Shown: piece by piece, positions 26,553-35,644 of the stretch
Layout: each line of letters opens with the position of its first letter
Position numbering within the stretch: the stretch's first letter is position 1
Assembly (NCBI RefSeq): GCF_020423045.1
Contig: NZ_CP081943.1
Location: forward strand, 6,572,001 to 6,636,000
Reading direction: 5' to 3'
Source of the DNA: Pseudomonas sp. MM213
Lineage (GTDB): Bacteria > Pseudomonadota > Gammaproteobacteria > Pseudomonadales > Pseudomonadaceae
DNA: 64,000 bases
Notes under the pieces: generated by a model
Seen by the model: only the letters and a program-made list of their open reading frames with translations
Told to the model about the DNA's origin: nothing
Databases searched by the model: none
Position numbers and translations under genes: made by a program

Positions 26553-27593
26553 TCAGGAATCCCGCTCATTCTCATACCGATCCAAGGTGTCCCGCGCAAT
26601 CTCCCGCCCCAGCGCGATCAACTCCGGTGCCTTGTAAAACTCGAAGAACCGGCACACCCGCTTCGGCACGTTGATCAGAATATCCGGCGGATAGCCGGCG
26701 ATCTTGTACTGCGCCAACGACGTCTGCATCACCTCGAAACTCTGGTTGATCAAATCCAGCAAGGACGCCGGTCCCACGTTGTCGATGATGAATGAACCGG
26801 TGGCCGACTTCGGCGCACCGTCGCGTTCAGGGGCGGCCGCCGGTTGCTGGGCTTCGGGTTCGGCGGACTCGACCCAGGGATTGATCTCGGCCGCCTCGGC
26901 CATCAACGCTTCCTTTTCCAGCAACAGCAATTGTTCTGCCTGTTTGCGGCGGAACGGCATTTTCGAACCCAGCGAGTTGATCAGGCTGTCGAACCGGGTC
27001 CTGAACGCGGCAGGGCGCTGGATCACCGGCAATTGATAGTGACGCTGGTTGGTGGAGTTGAGGTTGACCGCAATGATCAGGTCGCAATGGCTCGACACCA
27101 CGGGCACGATCGGCAAAGGGTTGAGAATGCCGCCGTCCACCAGCATGCGATTGCCTTGCATCACCGGGGTGAACAGGCTCGGGATGGCCGCCGAGGCGCG
27201 CATCGCCTGGTGCAGACAGCCTTCCTGAAACCAGATTTCCTGCTGGTTGGTCAGGTCGGTGGCCACCGCCGTGTAGGGGATGCGCAAGTCTTCGATATTG
27301 ATTTCGCCGACGATCTTGCGGATCTGCCCGAAGACCTTCTCGCCGCGAATCGCCCCCAGCCGAAAACTGACGTCCACCAGGCGCAACACGTCGAGGTAAT
27401 CCAGGCTTTCGATCCAGTTACGGTATTCGTCCAGTTTGCCGGCGGCATAAATCCCGCCGACCACCGCACCCATCGAACAGCCGGCAATGCAGGAGATGTC
27501 GTAGCCACGCCGTTCGATCTCTTCAATGACCCCGATATGGGCATATCCTCGGGCCCCACCTGAGCCCAGCACCAGTGCGACGCGCTTTTTCAT
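26553..27593 (-). CDS. Patatin-like phospholipase (RssA-like)
   Basis: A 346-residue serine acyl hydrolase. The oxyanion motif is GSGGARGYAHIGV, the nucleophile Ser lies in GCSMGAVVGG (GxSxG), and the catalytic Asp is in DGGILNPLP. A Pro/Ala/Glu-rich insertion (about residues 245-280) separates the lipase core from a C-terminal helical part. The start at ATG 27593 (MKKRVALVLGSGG) follows AGGGCGA; upstream open sequence lacks a ribosome site. Probably cytoplasmic, with activity toward membrane phospholipids; its biological role in Pseudomonas is not defined. Confidence 0.88.
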   Translation of the reverse strand: MKKRVALVLGSGGARGYAHIGVIEEIERRGYDISCIAGCSMGAVVGGIYAAGKLDEYRNWIESLDYLDVLRLVDVSFRLGAIRGEKVFGQIRKIVGEINIEDLRIPYTAVATDLTNQQEIWFQEGCLHQAMRASAAIPSLFTPVMQGNRMLVDGGILNPLPIVPVVSSHCDLIIAVNLNSTNQRHYQLPVIQRPAAFRTRFDSLINSLGSKMPFRRKQAEQLLLLEKEALMAEAAEINPWVESAEPEAQQPAAAPERDGAPKSATGSFIIDNVGPASLLDLINQSFEVMQTSLAQYKIAGYPPDILINVPKRVCRFFEFYKAPELIALGREIARDTLDRYENERDS

Positions 27594-27815
27594 GAATCGC
27601 CCTCGTCTGACAAGGTTCAACAATGCACCCATCGAGGGGCGCGCTTCAATCGTCAAGGTCGCTTGGCAGGGTGAAGGCGTCGTTTTTTCGACACTCCATG
27701 GCGGCAGATGGTTATTCTCCCGAGCGCTATAGTTTCGGCGGCGGGAGCAAGGCACTTTTCACGCGCCGGACCGTCTTACCTGCAAGACTGTTTTCCTATT
27801 GTTGAGGTGTGAGTG

Positions 27816-28094
27816 ATGAAAGCCTGGATCTGTGTGCCCTTGATTGCGCTGGCACTCGCCGGTTGTGCCGGCAAAACCGCTTACCGTGACAGCTGCGGCA
27901 ACGGGCTCGATGCGGCGTGGCGTGAGCTGGACCTGGCCAAGGCCGAAGGTTTCGCCGGCACCGTCAGCTACTCCAAGGCCCTGTCGTTGCTGACCGGCGC
28001 CAAGACCCAGCAGCAATTCGAAGCGTTCGAAGGCTGCGCCAGGAAAGCCGAGAAGGCGCGCTTTTATATTCGTGAGTCACGCGCTGGCCGTTAA
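27816..28094 (+). CDS. Small lipoprotein, function unknown
   Basis: A 92-residue protein with a lipoprotein signal: MKAWICVPLIALALAGCAG, lipobox LAGC with the lipidated Cys at about residue 17. The mature part is about 75 residues, mostly helical, with two further cysteines (DSCGNG and EGCARKAEK). ATG 27816 has GAGG eight bases upstream; GTG 27813 is an alternative. Residue +2 after the Cys is Ala, so outer-membrane sorting is expected. I do not recognise a named family. Confidence 0.8.
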   Translation: MKAWICVPLIALALAGCAGKTAYRDSCGNGLDAAWRELDLAKAEGFAGTVSYSKALSLLTGAKTQQQFEAFEGCARKAEKARFYIRESRAGR

Positions 28095-28107
28095 ACAAGG
28101 CGCTAAT

Positions 28108-28175
28108 CTGTAGGAGCCGGCTTGCTGGTGAAGGCGTCATCACGGCTGCCATCGCCAGCAAGCCGGCTCCTACAA
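28108..28175. repeat. REP pair (BIME), GAGCCGGCTTGCTGGCGA type
   Basis: Inverted arms at 28108-28136 and 28150-28175. The ribosome site of the CHAD gene starts only a few bases after the right arm. Confidence 0.85.
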
Positions 28176-28189
28176 TTGGAGTCAATCAC

Positions 28190-28948
28190 ATGATTAATCG
28201 GTTGGTGGCTCAAGTTCTGGGCCTGGAAGTCCGTTTGCTGGCCTGTCAGGCCCGATTGAATGCCCGCACCGATCCGGAAGCGTTGCACGATCTGCGCACC
28301 ACGGTTCGCCGTTTGCGCAGCCTGCTGCGACCATTGCGTGGCTTGCCCGGTGTCGAGCAACTGGAAGCGGCAGCATCGGCCGTGGGGCAATTGACCACGC
28401 CGTTGCGCGATCGCGAAGTGCTGGCGGCGTATTTGCTCGAGCACGATCAACCCGAGGCGGCGCAACGGCGCATGGCGCAGATGGCCGAGGCTTACCCGGC
28501 GGTTGCGGCGAGTCCTGAGCTGTTGCAGTTGCTGATGATCCTTGACGCCTTTCCGCGCTTTTTACGCGCCTCGCAGCGTCAGGGTTTGCTCAAGGGCTTG
28601 CGCCAACGCATCGAGAAACGCCTGGCCAAACAATGGAAGAAACTCGATCAGGCGCTGCACGATCCCGCCCATGATCGCCATCGTCTGCGCTTGCTGATCA
28701 AGCGCGTGCGTTATGGCATCGAGGCGTATCCCGAGCTGGATCGCTTGCCGAAACCGGCGCTGCCCAGATTGAAGTCGGCCCAGGCCGCGTTGGGCGATTG
28801 GCACGATTGCTGGCAATGGCTGGCCCGGGCCGAACAGGAAGCCGATTTGCAGCCTTGCGTGGCGGTCTGGAAAACCACCATGGCCCAGGCCGAAGGCCGT
28901 GCGGACCGTGTGCTCGACAAACTCAGTGCCAGCTGTTTCAAATCCTGA
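28190..28948 (+). CDS. CHAD-domain protein
   Basis: A 252-residue alpha-helical protein of the CHAD family (PF05235), with the conserved His and basic residues of its two helical repeats: HDLRTTVRRLRSLLRP at about residue 33 and HRLRLLIKRVRYGIEA at about residue 164. CHAD domains bind inorganic polyphosphate through this basic cavity and are often found with polyphosphate granules. No CYTH domain is fused and none is encoded nearby. It starts at ATG with GGAG upstream. Confidence 0.85.
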   Translation: MINRLVAQVLGLEVRLLACQARLNARTDPEALHDLRTTVRRLRSLLRPLRGLPGVEQLEAAASAVGQLTTPLRDREVLAAYLLEHDQPEAAQRRMAQMAEAYPAVAASPELLQLLMILDAFPRFLRASQRQGLLKGLRQRIEKRLAKQWKKLDQALHDPAHDRHRLRLLIKRVRYGIEAYPELDRLPKPALPRLKSAQAALGDWHDCWQWLARAEQEADLQPCVAVWKTTMAQAEGRADRVLDKLSASCFKS

Positions 28949-28995
28949 AACCACCATGGATGACTTGATCACTAATTGGCTGGACAACACAGAAC

Positions 28996-29087
28996 CTTGT
29001 GGGAGCGAGCCTGCTCGCGATCGCGGTAAATCAGCAGCATCAATGTCGGATGTTGTACCGCTATCGCGAGCAGGCTCGCTCCCACAT
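28996..29087. repeat. REP pair (BIME), GAGCGAGCCTGCTCGCGA type
   Basis: Inverted arms at about 28996-29021 and 29062-29087, between the CHAD and thioesterase genes. Confidence 0.85.
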
Positions 29088-29211
29088 GGGGTCGGTGTGG
29101 AGCCGAGCCATGCGCGGCCCATCTGTCCGTACTTTTGGCCGGAATAAGCGCTGTGCCGTTTTAGCTGGCTGGTTAAGATCTCTTCATTCCTTTTCTGCCC
29201 CTGAGGTTTCC

Positions 29212-30009
29212 ATGCGCTTTTCCGATCTGCTCGACGCCGTCCGCAGCCAGCCGCTGGAGCTGTCTATTCCGGCCGAATGGGCGCAGGGTCGCGCCAGTTT
29301 TGGTGGCCTGGTGGCCGCCTTGCAATACGAAGCCATGCGCGCGAAGGTGCCGGCGGATCGTCCTGTACGTTCGCTGGCGATCACCTTTGTCGGGCCGGTC
29401 GAGCCTGAAGTGCCGGTCAGTTTTGAAGTCGACGTCCTGCGCGAAGGCAAGGCGGTCAGCCAGGTACTGGGTCGGGCGATGCAGAAGGGCCAGGTGGTGA
29501 CACTCATCCAGGGCAGCTTCGGCGCCTCGCGACCGTCCGAAGTGGCGGTAACCGCCACGCCGGCCCCCGAAATGAAGCACTGGGACGATTGCCAGGAGCT
29601 GCCATTCATCAAAGGCGTACTGCCGGAATTCATGCGCCATCTGGCGATGCGCTGGAGTGTTGGCGGCTTGCCGTTCACCGGCAATAAATCCCGCGAGATG
29701 GGCGGTTGGGTGCGCTTGCGTGGGGATGTGAAGGAAGAGGCGGTCAGTGAGGCGCATATCCTGGCGCTGGTGGACGCCTGGCCCCCATCCTTGATGCCGC
29801 ACCTGACGAAACCGGCGATGGGCAGCACGCTGACCTGGACCATCGAATTCGTCCAGCCGGTGTTGGAATTGAGCACGCTGGACTGGTGCAAATACCTCGT
29901 TGAAATCGAACATGCCGCTGACGGCTACGGTCACGCGGCGGCGCAGCTGTGGAACGCAGAAGATCAGTTGATTGCCATGAGCCGGCAGACGGTGACGGTT
30001 TTCGCCTGA
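29212..30009 (+). CDS. Acyl-CoA thioesterase family protein (TesB-like hotdog)
   Basis: A 265-residue protein with the layout of a double-hotdog thioesterase. The N-terminal half holds WAQGRASFGGLVAALQYEAM and the first hotdog strand set; the C-terminal half ends in ADGYGHAAAQLWNAEDQLIA and SRQTVTVFA, typical of the TesB/PaaI-like family. It would hydrolyse a fatty acyl-CoA, substrate unknown. The start at 29212 is set by CTGAGG; the longer open frame upstream runs through a REP pair and is rejected. Confidence 0.85.
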   Translation: MRFSDLLDAVRSQPLELSIPAEWAQGRASFGGLVAALQYEAMRAKVPADRPVRSLAITFVGPVEPEVPVSFEVDVLREGKAVSQVLGRAMQKGQVVTLIQGSFGASRPSEVAVTATPAPEMKHWDDCQELPFIKGVLPEFMRHLAMRWSVGGLPFTGNKSREMGGWVRLRGDVKEEAVSEAHILALVDAWPPSLMPHLTKPAMGSTLTWTIEFVQPVLELSTLDWCKYLVEIEHAADGYGHAAAQLWNAEDQLIAMSRQTVTVFA

Positions 30010-30375
30010 TCAGTGACGACGGTGGCGCTCACGCCAGGCGCGCCACCAGCCGCCGCTGAGGAAAAACCGTGGAAAGGTCAGGAACTGCTCGACCAGCAGG
30101 CGCGACACCGCGTCTTTGCGATCACTGAACGGCTCGGAGGCTTGCGCCTCCAGGCTGTGACCGTGGCGCTGCAGGCCCAATGCCGCGAGCAGGCCGATGA
30201 CGCCAATCGCGAAGTTCGCAAAGCTCAGGCTGAACACCCCGCAAACCAGCAGCAAAAACGCCACGATGAACAGCGGCACGGCAATCAGGTGCAACACCAG
30301 ATTGGCCGGGTGCTGGTGATTGTCCGGGTACGCGCGCCATTGCCAGGCGGGAAGGTTGGGGTGACGTTTGCCCAT
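30010..30375 (-). CDS. Mpo1-like (DUF962-type) membrane protein
   Basis: A 121-residue protein with two or three membrane helices. Conserved family residues appear in HQHPANLVLHLIAVPLF and HGHSLEAQASEPF. Yeast Mpo1 is an iron-dependent dioxygenase that alpha-oxidises 2-hydroxy fatty acids; the histidines are kept here, so a lipid role is possible but unproven. It is convergent with the thioesterase, whose stop codon directly abuts this one. GAGGA precedes ATG. Confidence 0.75.
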   Translation of the reverse strand: MGKRHPNLPAWQWRAYPDNHQHPANLVLHLIAVPLFIVAFLLLVCGVFSLSFANFAIGVIGLLAALGLQRHGHSLEAQASEPFSDRKDAVSRLLVEQFLTFPRFFLSGGWWRAWRERHRRH

Positions 30376-30503
30376 GATGCTGATCCTCGATCCATGTTGA
30401 ACACATGATTGAAGAATAGGCGCGGCATGGGCGGGCGGCGAATCAAGGATGGCTATCGGAGTGATAGGTGTTCATGTTCGGAATTGATGTTACTCACACA
30501 GAC

Positions 30504-30573
30504 GTCTTCGCGGGCAAGCCTCGCTCCTACAGAAACTGCGCACGACTTGTAGGAGCGAGGCTTGCCCGCGAAG
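30504..30573. repeat. REP pair (BIME), GCGAGGCTTGCCCGCGAA type
   Basis: Inverted arms at 30504-30532 and 30547-30573, immediately downstream of the chemoreceptor gene. Confidence 0.85.
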
Positions 30574-30579
30574 GGGGCC

Positions 30580-32061
30580 TCAAAGTTTCAACTGACCTAT
30601 AGCCTTACTCAGTTCCCCGGCTAGCGCCGCCAACTCATTACTGGTCGTCGCCGAGTCCACGGTCTGCTTCACGGTGTTCTCGGTCACATCGCGAATACTC
30701 ACCACCGCCCGATTCATCTCTTCCGCCACCTGGCTCTGCTGTTCCGCCGCCACGGCGATCTGGGTATTGCTTTCGCGCATCTGCGCCACTGCGCTGGTGA
30801 TTTCGGCCAGTGCGGCGCCAGCCTCTTGCGCCTGTTGCACGCAATCGTCCGCCTTGAACGAGCTTTCCTGCATGAAATCCACCGCGTCCCGCGTTCCGGC
30901 CTGCAACGCCGAAACCATGAGGGTGATCTCGTCGGTCGAGGTCTGCACGCTTTTGGCCAGGTTGCGCACTTCATCGGCGACCACGGCAAAACCACGACCC
31001 ATTTCCCCGGCCCGGGCTGCTTCAATCGCCGCATTCAGCGCCAGCAGATTGGTTTGCTCGGCGATGCTGTGGATCACATTGACCACGCCGTTGATCTTCT
31101 GGCTGTCTTCGGCCAGACGCTGAATCATCTCGGCCGTCTGCTGGACGCCAGTGGACAACCCGGCAATCGACTTCTGCACGCGGCTGACCACTTCCTGGCC
31201 GCTGCCAGCCAGGGTGTCGGCGGTTTTCGAAAGGTCGCGGGTGGCACCGGCGTGCTGGGCGATGTGGTAGACGGTGGCGGTCATTTCGTTGATCGCCGTG
31301 GCAGCCTGATCGGTCTCACTTTGCTGGCCGAGCATGCCGTGGCGCACTTCGTTCATGCTCGATGCCAGCCGAGCGGCACCGTCATCCAGTTGTCGTGCGG
31401 TGCTGGCGACGGTGTTGACCACCCGTTGGTAACCGGCCTGCATCGCGTTGAACGCACCGGCCATCTGCCCGACTTCGTCTGTGCAGGCCAGCGGCACACG
31501 GGCCGAGAGGTCGCCGGTTTTTTCGACGTGGAGCATGACGTCTTTCAACGTATTGAGCTGGCTGAGCAGAAAGCGGATCAACAATTGCGACGCACCGAGC
31601 ATCGCCAGCATCAGGATGAACACCGCCACGGCGTAGTTGGCGAACCGTTCTTCGAACACCTGGCTCAGGCTCGGGCCATAAGCAATCACGGCGATGTGTT
31701 GGCCGTCGGCACGCGTGAACACTTCGGCGCCCATCAACGGGTTTTCGCCGAACAGCGGCATCGAGTTGATCTCGACCCAGCCGTTGCTGTCCGTCAGTTC
31801 CAGCACGGGCTGGTCGTTGAGCAGTGGCGCGTGCCCGCGACTGAACGTCAGCAGGTTATCGGCCTTGGGCAGCGCTTGCCCGGCCGGCCAGGCGCCGAGC
31901 AGGCGTGCCTGTGCCTGGGCGGACACTTTGGATGCGTGACTGCGGGCCTGTTGTTCGAGCTGTACGGCATACAGCACCAACAACAGGGTCGTGACGAAGG
32001 CGACAGCATTGACCGCCCAGAATTTATATTTCAGCGAGATGTTGCTAAGCCAGGCACCCAT
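30580..32061 (-). CDS. Methyl-accepting chemotaxis protein
   Basis: A 493-residue transmembrane chemoreceptor. Membrane helices cover about residues 14-34 and 142-165, bracketing a small periplasmic sensor of roughly 105 residues; a HAMP domain follows (about 162-215), then a long coiled-coil signalling domain whose hairpin tip contains [20 protein letters not shown] and [12 protein letters not shown]. It will couple to CheA/CheW. The sensor is too short for a dCache domain and its ligand is unknown. The start at 32061 gives [15 protein letters not shown]; sequence further upstream is not supported. Confidence 0.92.
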   Translation of the reverse strand: MGAWLSNISLKYKFWAVNAVAFVTTLLLVLYAVQLEQQARSHASKVSAQAQARLLGAWPAGQALPKADNLLTFSRGHAPLLNDQPVLELTDSNGWVEINSMPLFGENPLMGAEVFTRADGQHIAVIAYGPSLSQVFEERFANYAVAVFILMLAMLGASQLLIRFLLSQLNTLKDVMLHVEKTGDLSARVPLACTDEVGQMAGAFNAMQAGYQRVVNTVASTARQLDDGAARLASSMNEVRHGMLGQQSETDQAATAINEMTATVYHIAQHAGATRDLSKTADTLAGSGQEVVSRVQKSIAGLSTGVQQTAEMIQRLAEDSQKINGVVNVIHSIAEQTNLLALNAAIEAARAGEMGRGFAVVADEVRNLAKSVQTSTDEITLMVSALQAGTRDAVDFMQESSFKADDCVQQAQEAGAALAEITSAVAQMRESNTQIAVAAEQQSQVAEEMNRAVVSIRDVTENTVKQTVDSATTSNELAALAGELSKAIGQLKL

Positions 32062-32240
32062 GGAGGTCTTCTCTGATAGCGGAAACAGTATTGGCAAGGT
32101 GCCAGCATTGTGCCGCGGCCCCGTGCGCCGGATCTTGATATGGGTCAACATTCCCGGTCACGCTCGCGCACAGGAACTGCGGGACGTAATGCGCTATCCT
32201 TCGCGCCTTCAAAATTCCCTCGCTACAGGATTCCGCCCCC

Positions 32241-32771
32241 ATGAAAGCCGCACTCGTCGAACTCATCAGCAAAATCAGCTCCGGGTGCATGAGCGAAGAC
32301 GAAATCCTCAAAGTCGCCGACGAAGCGGCCCAGGCCTACGCCGATCCAGAGGCTTTTCTGACAGCCAATCCGGACATTAACTACGACGACACCTTCCCGA
32401 TTCCGTTGGGCGAGTGGGTCGTCGTCGGCAGCCTGCCGGAAACCGTGCAGTTCCAGGCTGACACCTATATGGACCTGTTCGCGCAGATCGTCGCTTCGTT
32501 TGGTCCGGGCGTGGATTTCAACATCAAACCCAAGCAACTGGCCAAGACCGAAGCGCTGACCGCGCTTAATCGCATCCAGGTGCAAATGGGCAGCATGAAC
32601 AAGGAAAACGGCGGTTATACGCTGATGAACTTCAGCCAGTTGCTCGACGACGAGCTGCAAGTGGTGCTGGTCTACGGCAATGACGTACCGCGTGTGCTCG
32701 AGCTGTGCGCCGAGGTCGGCATCGCTGCCGCGCCTTCTCTGGAAGCCCTGAAAGTCGCCATCCACGTTTGA
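32241..32771 (+). CDS. Hypothetical protein, 176 residues
   Basis: I do not recognise the family. The product is acidic, soluble and without signal peptide or membrane helix; it has a mixed alpha/beta look, with repeated hydrophobic patterning around GEWVVVGSLPETVQF and DELQVVLVYGNDVPRVLE. Codon use is like that of neighbouring genes, and the frame is clean, so it is very likely a real gene. A weak AGGA lies ten bases before ATG. It is divergent from the chemoreceptor and followed by a PLDc_N-type small membrane protein. Confidence 0.75.
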   Translation: MKAALVELISKISSGCMSEDEILKVADEAAQAYADPEAFLTANPDINYDDTFPIPLGEWVVVGSLPETVQFQADTYMDLFAQIVASFGPGVDFNIKPKQLAKTEALTALNRIQVQMGSMNKENGGYTLMNFSQLLDDELQVVLVYGNDVPRVLELCAEVGIAAAPSLEALKVAIHV

Positions 32772-32838
32772 TGGCATGAAACGAAACCCCTGGGGCCGAC
32801 TATCCTGAGAGGGCACACAACGCTTAGGGAGCGACACC

Positions 32839-33030
32839 ATGGGTTCCACGTTTAACGGCCTGGTGGGCCTGATCATCCTTGTCCTGGACATCTGGGCAAT
32901 CATCAACGTGCTGAAAAGTGGCGCCGACACCGTGATGAAAATCATCTGGGTCCTGCTGATCCTGCTGCTGCCGGTCCTGGGCCTGATCATCTGGGCCATC
33001 GCCGGGCCAAGGGGCAACGTGCGTATTTGA
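32839..33030 (+). CDS. PLDc_N-domain small membrane protein
   Basis: A 63-residue protein with two membrane helices (about 6-24 and 34-56). The motif IWVLLILLLPVLGLIIWAI followed by GPRG matches the phospholipase D nuclease N-terminal domain (PF13396), here as a stand-alone peptide. The ribosome site is AGGGAG. The function is unknown. Confidence 0.8.
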   Translation: MGSTFNGLVGLIILVLDIWAIINVLKSGADTVMKIIWVLLILLLPVLGLIIWAIAGPRGNVRI

Positions 33031-33045
33031 TGGTTTCCACCTTCC

Positions 33046-33121
33046 TTGTAGGAGCGAGGCTTGCCCGCGAAGCTTTTGGCGATCTCACGGACGCCTTCGC
33101 GGGCAAGCCTCGCTCCTACAG
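33046..33121. repeat. REP pair (BIME), GCGAGGCTTGCCCGCGAA type
   Basis: Inverted arms at 33046-33072 and 33093-33121, upstream of speE. Confidence 0.85.
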
Positions 33122-33258
33122 GTATGTGGAGTCAGAAGGTTCGACCTGTCATCTTCCGCGACGTAGAATGCGCGCCTTTCCCGGGCAATCGAGCTGATCG
33201 ATTGGCCATCATGGGCGGGTAACCGTCCGTTGCCACCGCATTCATCGGAGCACTTCCC

Positions 33259-34134
33259 ATGAGCAACACTCCAACCAGCGATTACCTGGAAACCCTCTAC
33301 GAAGGCTATGGCCAGCGTTTTCGCATGGAAAAACTGCTGCACGAAGTGCGCACCGAACACCAACACCTGGTGATTTTCGAGAACCCGCGCATGGGCCGCG
33401 TCATGGCGCTGGACGGCGTGATCCAGACCACCGAAGCCGACGAATTCATCTACCACGAGATGCTCACCCACGTGCCGATCCTGGCGCATGGCAGCGCCAA
33501 GCGCGTGCTGATCATCGGCGGTGGCGACGGCGGCATGCTGCGTGAAGTGGCCAAACACCGTAACGTCGAGCACATCACCATGGTCGAGATCGACGGCACC
33601 GTGGTCGACATGTGCAAGGAGTTCCTGCCGAACCACTCCAAGGGTGCATTCGATGATCCGCGCCTGAACCTGGTGATCGACGACGGCATGCGTTTCGTCG
33701 CCACCACCACTGAAAAGTTCGACGTGATCATTTCCGATTCCACCGACCCGATCGGTCCGGGCGAAGTGCTGTTCTCGGAAAACTTCTACCAGGCCTGCCG
33801 TCGTTGCCTCAACGAAGGCGGCATCCTGGTGACCCAGAACGGCACGCCGTTCATGCAGATCGAAGAAGTCAAAACCACCGCCGGCCGCCTGCGCAGCCTG
33901 TTCCCGGACTGGCACTTCTACCAGGCCGCCGTGCCGACCTACATCGGCGGTTCGATGACCTTTGCCTGGGGCGCGACCAACACCGCTTATCGCAAATTGT
34001 CCCGCGAAACCCTGCAACAGCGCTTTGCCGGTAGCGGCATCGTCACCCGCTACTACAATCCGGAAATCCACATCGGCGCGTTCGCCTTGCCGCAATACGT
34101 GTTGCAGGCCGTGAACAAGCCAAGCAACGACTAA
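33259..34134 (+). CDS. speE: Spermidine synthase (polyamine aminopropyltransferase)
   Basis: A 291-residue enzyme that transfers the aminopropyl group of decarboxylated S-adenosylmethionine to putrescine. The Rossmann motif is [18 protein letters not shown], the segment [13 protein letters not shown] binds the nucleoside, and the catalytic and gating region reads [20 protein letters not shown]. Length and order are those of bacterial SpeE. ATG 33259 follows CGGAG. speD is not adjacent. Confidence 0.93.
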   Translation: MSNTPTSDYLETLYEGYGQRFRMEKLLHEVRTEHQHLVIFENPRMGRVMALDGVIQTTEADEFIYHEMLTHVPILAHGSAKRVLIIGGGDGGMLREVAKHRNVEHITMVEIDGTVVDMCKEFLPNHSKGAFDDPRLNLVIDDGMRFVATTTEKFDVIISDSTDPIGPGEVLFSENFYQACRRCLNEGGILVTQNGTPFMQIEEVKTTAGRLRSLFPDWHFYQAAVPTYIGGSMTFAWGATNTAYRKLSRETLQQRFAGSGIVTRYYNPEIHIGAFALPQYVLQAVNKPSND

Positions 34135-34150
34135 AGAAATACGCAAAACC

Positions 34151-34246
34151 CCTGTAGGAGCGAAGCTTGCTCGCGAAAGCGGTGTTTCAGTCGACATTTT
34201 TATTGACTGATATGCCGCCTTCGCGAGCAAGCTTCGCTCCTACAGG
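34151..34246. repeat. REP pair (BIME), GCGAAGCTTGCTCGCGAA type
   Basis: Arms at 34151-34177 and 34219-34246, with a small inner inverted repeat (TCAGTC...TGACTGA) between them. Confidence 0.85.
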
Positions 34247-34352
34247 GACCGTGTTTTTCATGCTTGCACGGCGTAATCTGTTTGAACGATCGGTCAGGGT
34301 AAAAGTCCAGATGGATGTAAGCCCATTTACGGGTTTGTTCGAGGAGGCAGTG

Positions 34353-34586
34353 ATGCAAAAGTGGAAAATCACTTTCGTGGATGATCACGGTGAAACAGCC
34401 AACGAAGTTTTTGAGTGCGACGAATGCCCGGACAACGAGCACGCCGCCAAACTGATCAAGGAACGTCTCCTTCCTGTCGTCGCCGAACTGGATCTGAATG
34501 ATCTGGAAGGGCGAACTGCTGATGCAAGCGTCAAGAATCTTAAAGCCCAGAACAGCATCCAGATCCTCGGCATTACTCCCGTCTGA
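34353..34586 (+). CDS. Hypothetical protein, 77 residues
   Basis: Starts at ATG 34353 behind a strong GAGGAGG ribosome site and ends at 34586. The product is acidic, soluble and begins MQKWKITFVDDHGE; two cysteines lie in FECDECPDNEH, a spacing that could bind metal. No family recognised. The long open frame upstream of this start crosses a REP pair and is not coding. Confidence 0.75.
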   Translation: MQKWKITFVDDHGETANEVFECDECPDNEHAAKLIKERLLPVVAELDLNDLEGRTADASVKNLKAQNSIQILGITPV

Positions 34587-34805
34587 TACCCCCTCTGGAA
34601 CACTCGTGAAATAACCAGGCCTTGGCAGCGGCTCCGACTTGGGGCTACTCTGCAAGCGAGATCAGCGAATGGATCGCTAAGGTCTGGTCTTGTCAGCTAC
34701 ATGCTTGTTTCCCATCGGCAATTTGCTTGCCGCAGCGCTCGCATCCTTCGGTTGCCGGCGTCGGGAGTACGGAAAGTCTATCCATCGGTATCAGGAGGAC
34801 GTTTC

Positions 34806-35147
34806 ATGAGCACAGCCTATCAAGAAGACATCAGCAGCTCGGTTCTGCGCCGCATGAAAGAAGGCGGTTTCGACTTTTCACGTTTCCATCCCATCGAGTT
34901 CTACGCCATTTTCCCGGACGAGGAGCGGGCACGCAGGGCGGCAGGGCATTACTGCGGTGAATCCATGAATGCACAAATCAGCGTGCGCGACGACGGCGCC
35001 TGGTCCCTGGAACTGAGCAAAGTGATGTACGCCACCTATGACGGCATCGGCGACTTTGAGCAGGACTTCGAGGCGGTGGTCGAGCCTTTGGGTGGCATCA
35101 TCGAAGGATGGGGCGTCAAGCAGGAGGTACGAGGGCTACTCGCATAA
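34806..35147 (+). CDS. rraB: RraB-family regulator of RNase E
   Basis: A 113-residue protein. The segment RRMKEGGFDFSRFHPIEFY followed by FPDEERARRAA, and the C-terminal region containing GGIIEGWGVKQE, match the RraB (regulator of ribonuclease activity B) fold; in E. coli RraB binds RNase E and alters mRNA turnover. AGGAGG lies seven bases before ATG. The same role in this organism is inferred from the family. Confidence 0.85.
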   Translation: MSTAYQEDISSSVLRRMKEGGFDFSRFHPIEFYAIFPDEERARRAAGHYCGESMNAQISVRDDGAWSLELSKVMYATYDGIGDFEQDFEAVVEPLGGIIEGWGVKQEVRGLLA

Positions 35148-35223
35148 CACTATGAACAGCGACAACATCCACTAACGGCTGACCTTCGGGTTGGCCGTTT
35201 TCGTTTGCGCAGAATTCGAGGGC

Positions 35224-35308
35224 CGATCGCCAGCAAGCCGGCTCCTACAGAAATCCGGCGTGCCACAAATCACCGCCCCCCTGTAGGAGCCGGCTTGCTG
35301 GCGATGGC
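35224..35308. repeat. REP pair (BIME), GAGCCGGCTTGCTGGCGA type
   Basis: Arms at 35224-35250 and 35281-35308 in the gap downstream of the RraB gene. Confidence 0.85.
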
Positions 35309-35352
35309 GTCCTCCCAATCACCGCCAAACCATCAGCCACAAATCCCGAAAC

Positions 35353-35381
35353 AAAAAAAAGCCGCCTGAGCAAGGCGGCTA
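35353..35381 (-). terminator. Rho-independent terminator, minus strand
   Basis: Read on the minus strand, AGCCGCC and GGCGGCT pair around a seven-base loop and are followed by at least eight T. No minus-strand protein gene lies upstream of it within reach, which suggests that it ends a small RNA. Confidence 0.65.
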
Positions 35382-35465
35382 AAAGGGAAGTTCGGTGAGC
35401 ATTTCCAGCGAATGCGCGAATTATCCGCATCCCCCTCCGGGCAGTGAAATCAACTCTGACTATGC
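35361..35465 (-). ncRNA. Candidate small RNA ending at the 35353-35381 terminator
   Basis: The 35148-35644 gap has no protein gene apart from the REP pair. Just upstream (minus strand) of a strong terminator is a stretch able to fold a small hairpin (ATGCG with CGCAT) and containing GGAGGGGG. The 5' end is a guess; I did not find a clear promoter. This is inference from structure only. Confidence 0.25.
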
Positions 35466-35644
35466 TGGTGATAGGCGACAGCATTGCTTCGCAATGAAGC
35501 GGGGGCGATCAGGTTGGGGCATTTGCCGCACAGGATTGGTGCGGTGTTAATCATGTGAATATCCAACCGATTGATATCAAAGCGTTTCTGCCGATGGCAC
35601 GGGCCTTGCGAAGGCCTGGATGTCCGGGTGACAAGGAGTACGGC

